Made by a program: the position numbers and the translations under genes. Source: Planctomycetota bacterium (GTDB taxonomy: Bacteria; Planctomycetota; UBA11346). From it: a stretch of 5,367 nucleotides of DNA. Location of the stretch: positions 1 through 5,367 of the forward strand of contig CANETI010000196.1 of the NCBI GenBank assembly GCA_947440715.1, in the 5' to 3' direction. The notes beneath the pieces are model-generated. The model had not been told where the DNA came from and ran no database searches. It worked only from the letters and a program-made list of their open reading frames with translations. Shown one piece after another: positions 1 to 5,367 of this stretch (position 1 is the first letter of the stretch; every line of letters starts with the position of its first letter).

Positions 1-246
1 GAATTCCGCGCACATTACGCCGGATTCTTTGACCCAGGCTGGGGCGTATTCGGAGACGATCTGCGAGGCGCCCGTGCCGTCTTAGAGGTGCGCCCCCATC
101 AAGACGATCTCATCCTACGCCACGGCCAGCCCATTTGCGCCATGGCGTATGAAACCCTTGTGAAACCGTGTAGTCGCCTCTACGGCATTTGCGGTAATAA
201 TTACGCAAACCAAGACGGCCCACGGTTGTCGAAGCATTTTATTTAA
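1..246 (+). CDS. dcd: 2'-deoxycytidine 5'-triphosphate deaminase, long form (3' end only)
   Basis: The gene is cut by the left edge; 81 codons and the TAA stop (244-246) remain. The enzyme deaminates dCTP to dUTP in the cytoplasm, feeding dUMP and thymidylate synthesis. The visible part begins EFRAHYAGFFDPGWG; the HYAGFFDPG block is characteristic of the dCTP deaminase/dUTPase fold. It then has a VLEVRPHQDD...LRHGQPICAMAYE segment and ends YGICGNNYANQDG...LSKHFI. That LYG...NY..Q...LSKHF tail is what I recall for the longer bacterial deaminases (about 350 aa) rather than the short E. coli type of about 190 aa. The long-form assignment is from memory of the family, and the catalytic N-terminal part is outside the window. 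No terminator is evident before the next gene. Its metabolic role is unrelated to the membrane genes downstream. Confidence 0.85.
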   Translation, partial: EFRAHYAGFFDPGWGVFGDDLRGARAVLEVRPHQDDLILRHGQPICAMAYETLVKPCSRLYGICGNNYANQDGPRLSKHFI

Positions 247-336
247 AACATGTTTACCACACCGCGTGGCACATACAGCCAGTGGTTTCAGCCAAAGAAG
301 CATGGAAATATTGCCCCAGTGGCGACCTTGCGCGCC

Positions 337-729
337 ATGACTACTGGACGCACCGTCCTTTCTTGCCTGCTCTGTCTCTTGCTCATTGGCGGACATTGGG
401 GCTTTTTGCAGGTCATCGCCTGGACCGGCATGGTGATTGACTATTCACACCACATGTCCGTTCCAACCGCCGTGGTTAAAGCGCTTGATGGCAATGATCC
501 TTGTGCCTTGTGTAAAACGATTTCCGCGGCCACCGCCAACGACCAACGTGATTCCGCCATCCCATTTCAAAGCCTGATAAAAATTGCCAAGGCCGACGCC
601 GTTTTAGCTCCGCACCACATCACCACCATAAATCCAGTCGTGTGTCAACAGTTCACCAGTGCTCCAGCTATTCCCCCGCACAGTTTTCGTGGGGAACCAC
701 CACAGCGCCCACCGATTATCATCAGCTAA
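337..729 (+). CDS. Small exported protein with a DPCALCK cysteine pair, function unknown
   Basis: This is a 130-aa protein from ATG 337; an in-frame ATG at 250 would give 159 aa. I prefer 337 because the protein then opens with a short Arg-containing N-region followed directly by a hydrophobic segment (about residues 7-34), as in a signal peptide or membrane anchor. Neither start has a clear Shine-Dalgarno. After the hydrophobic part comes a polar domain with DPCALCK at residues 54-60 (Cys56, Cys59), a Lys/Asp/Ala region, and a Pro-rich tail (EPPQRPP). The pattern HWGFLQ..AW.GM..DYS followed by a D-G-x-x-PCxLCK motif resembles short DUF2946-like proteins found beside TonB-dependent receptors. 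That resemblance is remembered, not searched. A C-x-x-C pair in an exported protein suggests metal binding or a disulfide. The gene sits 194 bp upstream of the receptor gene on the same strand, and the two may form one locus. No specific function can be assigned. Confidence 0.72.
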   Translation: MTTGRTVLSCLLCLLLIGGHWGFLQVIAWTGMVIDYSHHMSVPTAVVKALDGNDPCALCKTISAATANDQRDSAIPFQSLIKIAKADAVLAPHHITTINPVVCQQFTSAPAIPPHSFRGEPPQRPPIIIS

Positions 730-747
730 ATAGCGCTACGCCGTACC

Positions 748-771
748 CAACAAAAGCCTGTCTTTTTGTTG
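748..771 (+). terminator. AT-rich stem-loop, possible weak terminator
   Basis: CAACAAAA (748-755) pairs perfectly with TTTTGTTG (764-771) around an 8-base loop. It lies 18 bases after the stop of the small Cys-pair gene and is followed by the mildly T-rich TCTTTA. The stem is A/U-rich and there is no proper U-tract, so termination would be weak. It could also be an mRNA-end structure or chance. Confidence 0.3.
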
Positions 772-838
772 TCTTTACGTGCACCGCACCGCTGAGCCAC
801 ACCTGAATTATTTTAGGTCGTGCCATCACTCGTCCTCG

Positions 839-900
839 TTGCGTTGTCACGCAATGATGATCGACCAGTGATGAATAATCACATGACCGCGCCTGCGCGG
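839..900 (+). promoter_or_regulatory. Dyad-rich leader upstream of the TonB receptor gene
   Basis: Three short dyads follow one another just before the receptor start. TTGCGT (839-844) pairs with ACGCAA (849-854), GTGAT (868-872) with ATCAC (878-882), and CCGCG (887-891) with CGCGG (896-900). AATAAT at 874-879, inside the second dyad, matches five of six bases of a sigma70 -10 box. TTGTCA at 844-849 resembles a -35 box, but the 24-bp gap is too long for a standard promoter. The middle dyad overlapping a -10-like box would suit a repressor operator. The last hairpin ends 23 bases before the ATG and might affect translation. I recognise no known operator such as a Fur or Zur box. Confidence 0.28.
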
Positions 901-923
901 CTATCCCTTAAAATCGAAAAAAC

Positions 924-2990
924 ATGAAAAACACCCACGTATTCCGTCCCATTTGCTTGGTCGCGTCTTTAGCGGCCTTGCTGCCACACACCTATGGCGC
1001 TGATCCTAAACCTGCTGCTGAAGTCGTTACGGTCACGACTAACCGTGATGCGCCGCTGACAACATCCACCACCGCTCAAGCCAAAGCTGATTTAGCCACC
1101 GTCCCAGGCGGCGCCTCCGTGGTCGATACCACCTCATACCAAGCCGGGCGCGCTTCAACGTATCGCGACATGTTGGGTTGGACTCCAGGTGTTACCGTAC
1201 AACCACGCTTTGGTGCAGAAGAATCACGCCTGTCCATTCGTGGTTCGGGCGTGCAACGCACCTTTCATATGCGTGGCATTATGTTGCTGCAAGATGGCTT
1301 CGCCTTGAATCAAGCGGATGGCGCTGGCGATTTTCAAGCGATTGAACCAAGTGCACTCGAACACATCGATATTTATCGCGGCGCAAATGCGCTCCAATAT
1401 GGTTCGGCCACTTTAGGTGGGGCAATTAATTTTGTTAGTCCCACTGGGCGCACCGCACCATTGGCCGATTTGCGTTTTGAAGGCGGTAGCTTTGGTTACG
1501 TACGTGGCTTAGCAGCAACCGGAGGTCAAATTGGCGATGCCGATTATTATATCTCCGCCAGCGGTTTCCGCCAAGATGGTTATCGTGATCACAGCGAGCA
1601 AGCAGCCGTACGCGTCAGTGGTAATCTTGGTTATCGTTTTACGGATAACGTGGAAAACCGCCTGTATTATTCGCTTAGCAACAGTGAATCTGAATTGCCC
1701 GGTAATTTGACTAAAACCGAATATGAAGCCAACGACAGGCAAGCTGCGTTGGGAAATAAAACTGGTGATCAAAAGCGCGACTACCCTCTCTATCGACTAG
1801 CGGATGTGCTCGCGGTTACCTGGGGAACGGAAAAAATAGAAGTCGGGTTGTCATGGACCAATAAAGATTTGTTCCATCCGATTTTCCAAGTTATTGATCA
1901 GTATTCTGAGGATTTTGCTGGCATGGCACGTTTCGTCAGCGCAGCACCCATCGCTGGTTTTGCTAATCGCTTTACCGTCGGCATTAATTCGGCCATTGGC
2001 TATACCAACGATGATCGCTTCACCAATGTCGGTGGTCAGCCGACGGTTCTGCAATCTAGTGCTGATTTGACAGCAACCACCACCAATCTTTATGCCGAAG
2101 ACCAGTTCCATCTCAATACCAGTTGGGCTGTCATTCTTGGCTTACAACTCACGAAGGCAGAACGTGAATACGATGATCAATTCTTAACGAATGGTGATCA
2201 ATCTGGCTCAGTCGACTATGACGCCGCCAATCCGAAATTTGGCATCTTATGGCAAGCCTGTAAAGAAACCCAGGTTTACGCCAATATCAGTCGAAGTTAT
2301 GAACCGCCAAGTTTCGGTGAATTAGGATTGGTCAATAATGCCTTTCCCACCGATCTCCAAGCACAGTCGGCCTGGACCGCTGAACTCGGTACGCGTGGCG
2401 GAAACAGCGACGCGTCCTGGGAGCTATCACTCTATCACGCTTGGGTGCATGATGAATTATTATCCTACGATCTTGGTGGCGGCAACCAACGCACCATTAA
2501 CGCGGATAAAACTACACATCTCGGTGTTGAGGCGGGAGCTGACATCACGCTAATCAAAAATACGTTAGTCAAAGACGACAGCTTCATTTTGCGCCAGGTC
2601 TATAATTGGGGGCGCTTCACCTTTGATTCCGATCCCGTTTATGGCAACAATCAATTGCCCGGTCTACCCGAACATGCTTACCGGGTAGAATTAGTCTGGT
2701 CCTATCATGGCTGGTATGTTGCCCCTGGTTTAGAATGGCAAAGCGGGTTTGCGATGAATTACGCCAATACGGTCGAAAATGACAGCTTCGCCCTGCTTGG
2801 CGCACGCGCCGGTTATCAAACGGCGAAAGGATTTTCAATTTATATCGAAGGTCGCAACCTGACTGACCAACGCCACTCACCAACCACCGGCATAGCCAAT
2901 CCCTCACCCGTCGTCGCAGATGCCAACGAAGCCTTATATCTTCCTGGCGATGGCCTGTCAGTCTACAGCGGCGTCCAATGGATTTACTAA
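924..2990 (+). CDS. TonB-dependent outer-membrane receptor
   Basis: This complete 688-aa protein is an outer-membrane channel that takes up a scarce ligand (siderophore, metal complex or small organic molecule) using energy from TonB-ExbB-ExbD. Residues 1-25/26 form a signal peptide ending HTYGA. A TonB-box-like stretch EVVTVTT is at 33-39. The plug domain spans about 57-175, with VPGGASVV, then RDMLGWTPGV, RLSIRGSG, RGIMLLQDGFALN and IDIYRGANALQYGSATLGGAIN, all classic plug blocks. The rest (about 180-688) is a beta-barrel with alternating aromatic strands, a late RNLTD motif, and a C-terminal aromatic residue (GVQWIY) as needed for barrel assembly. The plug is of the FecA-like type (LLQDG...ADG.GDFQ.I.P), but this does not fix the substrate. 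Only about six Met are present, two of them in HMRGIM (115-120). No Shine-Dalgarno precedes the ATG; the upstream bases are A-rich. The stop overlaps the next start, so the propeller gene is probably co-translated. Confidence 0.93.
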   Translation: MKNTHVFRPICLVASLAALLPHTYGADPKPAAEVVTVTTNRDAPLTTSTTAQAKADLATVPGGASVVDTTSYQAGRASTYRDMLGWTPGVTVQPRFGAEESRLSIRGSGVQRTFHMRGIMLLQDGFALNQADGAGDFQAIEPSALEHIDIYRGANALQYGSATLGGAINFVSPTGRTAPLADLRFEGGSFGYVRGLAATGGQIGDADYYISASGFRQDGYRDHSEQAAVRVSGNLGYRFTDNVENRLYYSLSNSESELPGNLTKTEYEANDRQAALGNKTGDQKRDYPLYRLADVLAVTWGTEKIEVGLSWTNKDLFHPIFQVIDQYSEDFAGMARFVSAAPIAGFANRFTVGINSAIGYTNDDRFTNVGGQPTVLQSSADLTATTTNLYAEDQFHLNTSWAVILGLQLTKAEREYDDQFLTNGDQSGSVDYDAANPKFGILWQACKETQVYANISRSYEPPSFGELGLVNNAFPTDLQAQSAWTAELGTRGGNSDASWELSLYHAWVHDELLSYDLGGGNQRTINADKTTHLGVEAGADITLIKNTLVKDDSFILRQVYNWGRFTFDSDPVYGNNQLPGLPEHAYRVELVWSYHGWYVAPGLEWQSGFAMNYANTVENDSFALLGARAGYQTAKGFSIYIEGRNLTDQRHSPTTGIANPSPVVADANEALYLPGDGLSVYSGVQWIY

Positions 2991-4129
2991 TGCGTCTACT
3001 TGCCTTATTATTATTGGCTGTCGCTATCAACGCTGGCGAACACAACCACCCCGTCGGTGTAACCGACGGAATAGCGTCGCTGGATGTCAGTGCTGATGGA
3101 AAAATGATCCATCAATTAACGGCAGCCGCCAAACCCATGTCGCCGATGCAAATCCACTATCGTCGTTCGGACGATAGTGGCAGCACGTGGAGTACGGCGA
3201 CCATTATCTCCACTGGCATGGCTCCACATAAACCGAACCGCACAGCGGATATCCAAATCGCCGCGCACGGTGACCAATTACTTGCCGCGTGGTCCGTCGC
3301 TGGCACGGGATTCATGGGATCTGGTCCATTAACGACAGCCATTAGTCATGATGGAGGTCGCAGTTGGAGCGCTGGAGCCAATCCCGCTGACGATAACAGT
3401 ATGGGCGGTCACAGTTTCGTCGATCTCGCCGTTGATGGCAGCGGCCGCTTCCACGCGGCATGGTTGGATAATCGCAGTGGAAAACAGGGACTCATTTACA
3501 GTAACAGCGACGACGGCGGACGCTCTTGGGCAGCTAATCGCATCTTAGACCCCACCACCTGTGAATGCTGTTGGAATACGCTGTTTGCCCACGGAAATCA
3601 GGTGCACGTACTGTTCCGCGCCAGCAGTCCGCGCGACATGCGCTTATTTTCTTCACCAGATCGCGGCGCAACATTCTCTCCTGCAACGACGGTCGGCGCG
3701 TTCAATTGGAACATACAAGCCTGTCCCCATGTTGGTGGAGACTTAACCACTAACGGCACCGCGCTACACGCGGTGGTGTGGACTGGTGCTGACAGCAAAA
3801 CCGGTGTTTACCACCTGCACAGCCAAGATCACGGGGCCACGTGGTCCGAACCACACCCGTTCCCAATTCCCCGCGCCCGCCAAGTGACCGTCGCTGCGCA
3901 TCAACAACGAGTCATCGTGTGCACCACCGCCGATGACGGCAGCGGCAACGCGATTTGGCAACAAACATCAGAGGACAACGGACAGACGTGGTTATTGCCA
4001 GAGCGGATTTCCGGTATTGATACCGAAGTCGCTCATCCAAAAGCCGTCACCACCACGGACGGAATTCGTATTTTTTGGACGCAGCGAAAGACGGATGAAG
4101 CGTGGACGGTGGAGCAGGCGCTTTTTTAA
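2990..4129 (+). CDS. Exported six-Asp-box beta-propeller protein (sialidase/BNR superfamily) with CECC and CPH motifs
   Basis: This is a 379-aa protein from ATG 2990, whose A is the last base of the receptor TAA stop. A start at 2978, four codons earlier, is possible but gives a less clean signal peptide. Residues 1-15 (MRLLALLLLAVAINA) are a signal peptide, and the mature end begins GEHNHP. Six Asp boxes (S-x-D-x-G-x-x-W/F) are visible: SDDSGSTW 60-67, SHDGGRSW 119-126, SDDGGRSW 173-180, SPDRGATF 222-229, SQDHGATW 278-285 and SEDNGQTW 327-334. Their 49-59-residue spacing predicts a six-bladed propeller. I see no FRIP-type motif expected of true sialidases, so sialic acid cleavage is doubtful. 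Between boxes three and five lie CECCW (191-195), RDM (215-217) and WNIQACPHVGG (240-250). I recall these motifs from a subgroup of sialidase-like bacterial proteins, and they could form a metal site. The tight link to the TonB receptor suggests a role in handling its ligand in the periplasm or at the surface. That role is inference. Confidence 0.85.
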   Translation: MRLLALLLLAVAINAGEHNHPVGVTDGIASLDVSADGKMIHQLTAAAKPMSPMQIHYRRSDDSGSTWSTATIISTGMAPHKPNRTADIQIAAHGDQLLAAWSVAGTGFMGSGPLTTAISHDGGRSWSAGANPADDNSMGGHSFVDLAVDGSGRFHAAWLDNRSGKQGLIYSNSDDGGRSWAANRILDPTTCECCWNTLFAHGNQVHVLFRASSPRDMRLFSSPDRGATFSPATTVGAFNWNIQACPHVGGDLTTNGTALHAVVWTGADSKTGVYHLHSQDHGATWSEPHPFPIPRARQVTVAAHQQRVIVCTTADDGSGNAIWQQTSEDNGQTWLLPERISGIDTEVAHPKAVTTTDGIRIFWTQRKTDEAWTVEQALF

Positions 4130-4146
4130 AATGGTCCGCTTTTTTT
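4100..4146 (+). terminator. Candidate weak intrinsic terminator after the propeller gene
   Basis: GCG and GAC (4100-4107, with a two-base bulge) can pair with GTCCGC (4134-4139), directly followed by seven T (4140-4146). The stem would overlap the end of the propeller coding region and enclose a 26-base loop, which is long for an intrinsic terminator. It is the only T-tract in the right position for the + strand transcript. Confidence 0.25.
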
Positions 4147-4193
4147 GGGACTGGTCCGATGTCCGATGTCTTGCGTGATCCAATAATTAAAAC

Positions 4194-4305
4194 TACGGAC
4201 GATTTATTGTACGGCTGCAGAAAGGCTGGGGCCATTTACATTTCCACTGATGCCCATGAATAATATGGCTCCAGCCTTTGTGCAGCTAATAAGAGAGCGT
4301 CCGTA
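4194..4305. repeat. Inner long hairpin of the nested element
   Basis: TACGGACG (4194-4201) pairs with CGTCCGTA (4298-4305), and TTATT (4204-4208) with AATAA (4288-4292). The segment 4213-4233 pairs with 4267-4287 at 18 of 21 positions by Watson-Crick rules; two of the remaining three become G-U pairs in RNA. The loop is 4234-4266. The GCTGCA...AAAGGCTGG core is the strongest part. TA sits at both extreme ends, which would fit a TA target duplication of IS630/Tc1-type elements. Because TA is itself palindromic, this cannot be told from terminal-repeat sequence. Confidence 0.65.
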
Positions 4306-4329
4306 AATACTCAGAAATTCGAACGCGCA

Positions 4330-4350
4330 GGACATCGGACATCGGACATC
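4330..4350 (+). repeat. Three tandem GGACATC heptamers
   Basis: Three exact copies of GGACATC run head to tail inside the right arm of the inverted repeat. The left arm (4158-4170) has the complementary unit GATGTCC once in full and once lacking its last base. The copy number therefore differs between arms, as expected if slippage changes the array. Confidence 0.75.
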
Positions 4351-4364
4351 GGACCAGTCCCAAA

Positions 4365-4614
4365 TCAGACTCGTCCAAAATATAGTCGTCAAATCAAACA
4401 CCGCTCCCAGCAAACAAACCCTTGCTCTACCCTCAAGCGGACCCAATGATTCGCCGCTATGACCATTTCGTTGACCAATGATGTTAACAACGTTGTACCA
4501 GCGAAACCATTCACTGCTGATCATACGATGGTCGTGTCACAGCCACTGATACCAACCGTTTTGCCAGGCGTGTACACCATCGGACTGTGATCCCATGACT
4601 GATACCATGCCGCT
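4365..4614. other. Intergenic region upstream of moxR with weak regulatory hints
   Basis: No gene is visible here. ACAACGTTGT (4487-4496) is a perfect 10-bp palindrome. TTGACC (4471-4476) resembles a -35 box with a poor -10 candidate (TGTACC, 4494-4499) 17 bases later. ACTGATACCA occurs twice (4545-4554 and 4598-4607). CGATGGT (4526-4532) can pair with ACCATCG (4576-4582), and TCACAG (4537-4542) with CTGTGA (4585-4590), an interleaved order. The region is long enough to hold the moxR promoter and leader, but no promoter can be fixed from these weak matches. Confidence 0.3.
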
Positions 4615-4620
4615 GAGGAG
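4615..4620 (+). promoter_or_regulatory. Ribosome binding site of moxR
   Basis: GAGGAG lies six bases before the ATG at 4627, a good Shine-Dalgarno at good spacing. It fixes the moxR start and is the only strong ribosome site in the window; the receptor and propeller genes lack one. Confidence 0.8.
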
Positions 4621-4626
4621 CTCCCC

Positions 4627-5367
4627 ATGTCCACCAATGCCAGTCAACCATCCGCCGCCAACGATACCGCTGTCAGCGACACCAAGCTCATCGCCGAAGC
4701 GCAAGTTGCATTCGCGAAAATTCGTGCCGAGTTGGCCAAGGTCATCGTTGGCCAGGACACCGTCATTGAAGAATTGCTGATCGCCATCTTTGCCCGTGGC
4801 CATTGCATGTTAGAAGGTGTGCCTGGACTGGCCAAGACTCTGCTTATTTCAACCTTAGCTAAATCTTTGCAGTTGTCCTTCAAGCGCGTGCAGTTCACGC
4901 CTGACTTAATGCCATCGGACATCGTCGGCACAGAAGTGCTGCAAGAAGATCCCGTGACGAAGACGCGCGTGTTTAAGTTCCTGAAAGGTCCAATTTTTGC
5001 CAATATCGTTTTGGCTGACGAAATTAATCGTACGCCACCGAAAACCCAAGCGGCGCTGCTCGAAGCTATGCAGGAAAAGAAAGTCTCAGTCGGTAACGAA
5101 GAGCATAAACTCGACCAACCCTTTTTCGTGCTCGCGACCCAAAATCCCATCGACCAGGAAGGGACTTATCCTTTACCTGAAGCGCAACTTGACCGCTTTA
5201 TTTTTAAAATCTTCGTCAATTACCCAAGCGACAGCGAAGAACTCGAAGTCATGCGCCGCGTTGCCAGTCCACAAATGGCACAGAATGAAAAAGATGTGCA
5301 CCAAATATTGAATGGCGCGCAAATTATGGCATTCCAACAATTAGTTTTACGCGTGCCCGTTGCCGAC
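4627..5367 (+). CDS. moxR: MoxR-family AAA+ ATPase (5' part, runs off the window)
   Basis: 247 codons are visible without a stop; family members are usually about 310-350 aa, so roughly three quarters is present. MoxR proteins are cytoplasmic AAA+ ATPases that act as chaperones in maturation of metal-containing or von Willebrand A-domain protein complexes. Visible motifs in order: VIVGQD (39-44), Walker A GVPGLAKT (64-71), FTPDLMPSDIVGTEVL (90-105), Walker B IVLADEINR (127-135, Asp131/Glu132), QAALLEAMQE (141-150), sensor-1 ATQNPIDQEGTYPLPEAQLDRF (170-191). The first 20 or so residues are a polar, Ser/Thr/Ala-rich extension. The start is set by GAGGAG six bases upstream. In most genomes moxR is followed by DUF58 and VWA-domain genes, which would lie beyond the right edge. 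It is separated from the receptor locus by about 500 bp and a repeat element, so a functional link is unlikely. Confidence 0.95.
   Translation, partial: MSTNASQPSAANDTAVSDTKLIAEAQVAFAKIRAELAKVIVGQDTVIEELLIAIFARGHCMLEGVPGLAKTLLISTLAKSLQLSFKRVQFTPDLMPSDIVGTEVLQEDPVTKTRVFKFLKGPIFANIVLADEINRTPPKTQAALLEAMQEKKVSVGNEEHKLDQPFFVLATQNPIDQEGTYPLPEAQLDRFIFKIFVNYPSDSEELEVMRRVASPQMAQNEKDVHQILNGAQIMAFQQLVLRVPVAD

Larger units (their letters stand above)
4144..4364. repeat. 221-bp nested inverted-repeat element (possible MITE-like or structured intergenic repeat)
   Basis: The outer arms 4144-4170 and 4338-4364 are perfect 27-bp inverted repeats, starting TTTGGGACTGG on the left and ending CCAGTCCCAAA on the right. 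Each arm includes tandem heptamers (GATGTCC on the left, GGACATC on the right). Inside them is a second, independent palindrome at 4194-4305. The element lies in the gap between the propeller gene and moxR and carries no coding signal. There is no obvious target-site duplication at the outer ends. There is no U-tract after the right arm, so it is not a standard terminator for rightward transcripts. Possible identities are a non-autonomous mobile element, a dispersed intergenic repeat, or an RNA hairpin that protects the end of the operon mRNA. Confidence 0.7.

Noticed and set aside
115..396. Open frame on the minus strand, 93 codons
   Set aside because: It lies antisense to the dCTP deaminase end and the small protein, both with clear family signatures, and has no recognisable domain.
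2617..3045. Minus-strand frame of 142 codons across the receptor-propeller junction
   Set aside because: Arg/Cys-rich shadow of two well-supported genes on the + strand; no start signal or domain.
2990..4129. Calling the propeller a true exo-alpha-sialidase
   Set aside because: Asp boxes only show the fold. No FRIP motif is visible and the Cys motifs and gene context point elsewhere.
4330..4350. Heptamer array considered as part of a CRISPR array
   Set aside because: Units are seven bases, directly adjacent and without spacers, and no cas gene is present.
4338..4364. Outer inverted repeat as an intrinsic terminator
   Set aside because: No T-tract follows the right arm; the seven-T run lies before the left arm, the wrong side for this hairpin on the + strand, and it reads as A's on the minus strand.
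4204..4524. Minus-strand frame of 106 codons in the moxR upstream gap
   Set aside because: It runs through the inverted-repeat element, has low-complexity content dictated by the repeats, and no ribosome site or known domain.
4912..4926. CATCGGACATCG word inside moxR, similar to the intergenic heptamers
   Set aside because: It encodes the conserved PSDIVG segment of MoxR proteins, so the likeness is coincidental.
4644..5150. Minus-strand frame of 168 codons
   Set aside because: Entirely antisense to the MoxR ATPase, whose Walker A, Walker B and sensor motifs are intact on the + strand; Ser/Thr-rich shadow.

Overview
The window looks like chromosomal DNA from a Gram-negative bacterium. The outer-membrane TonB-dependent receptor and two proteins with export signals require an outer membrane. 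The mid-GC composition and the small 'HW..LQ..AW / DPCxLCK' protein next to a TonB receptor fit the Verrucomicrobia/Planctomycetes (PVC) side of the tree. That placement rests on remembered family resemblance and is weak. All recognised genes lie on the + strand.

Layout: (1) 1-246 is the 3' end of a long-form dCTP deaminase gene. (2) 337-729 encodes a small exported protein with a DPCALCK cysteine pair (an upstream in-frame ATG lies at 250). (3) 730-923 is a non-coding leader with several short dyads. (4) 924-2990 encodes a complete 688-aa TonB-dependent outer-membrane receptor. (5) 2990-4129 encodes an exported six-Asp-box beta-propeller protein of the sialidase/BNR superfamily; its start codon shares one base with the receptor stop (TAATG). 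(6) 4130-4626 has no gene. It holds a 221-bp nested inverted repeat (4144-4364) built partly from a GGACATC heptamer, then the upstream region of moxR. (7) 4627-5367 is the 5' part of a MoxR-family AAA+ ATPase gene that runs off the window.

The most interesting unit is the set of small Cys-pair protein, TonB receptor and CECC-type propeller. The receptor and propeller are almost certainly co-translated, and the Cys-pair protein lies just upstream. The propeller carries CECCW, RDM and CPHVGG motifs in and after its central blade and shows no sialidase FRIP motif, so it is probably not a glycosidase. A working hypothesis is a metal (possibly copper) acquisition or handling locus, in which the receptor imports the ligand and the two exported Cys/His proteins bind or pass on the metal. 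The substrate cannot be read from the sequence. The dCTP deaminase and MoxR genes look like unrelated neighbours.
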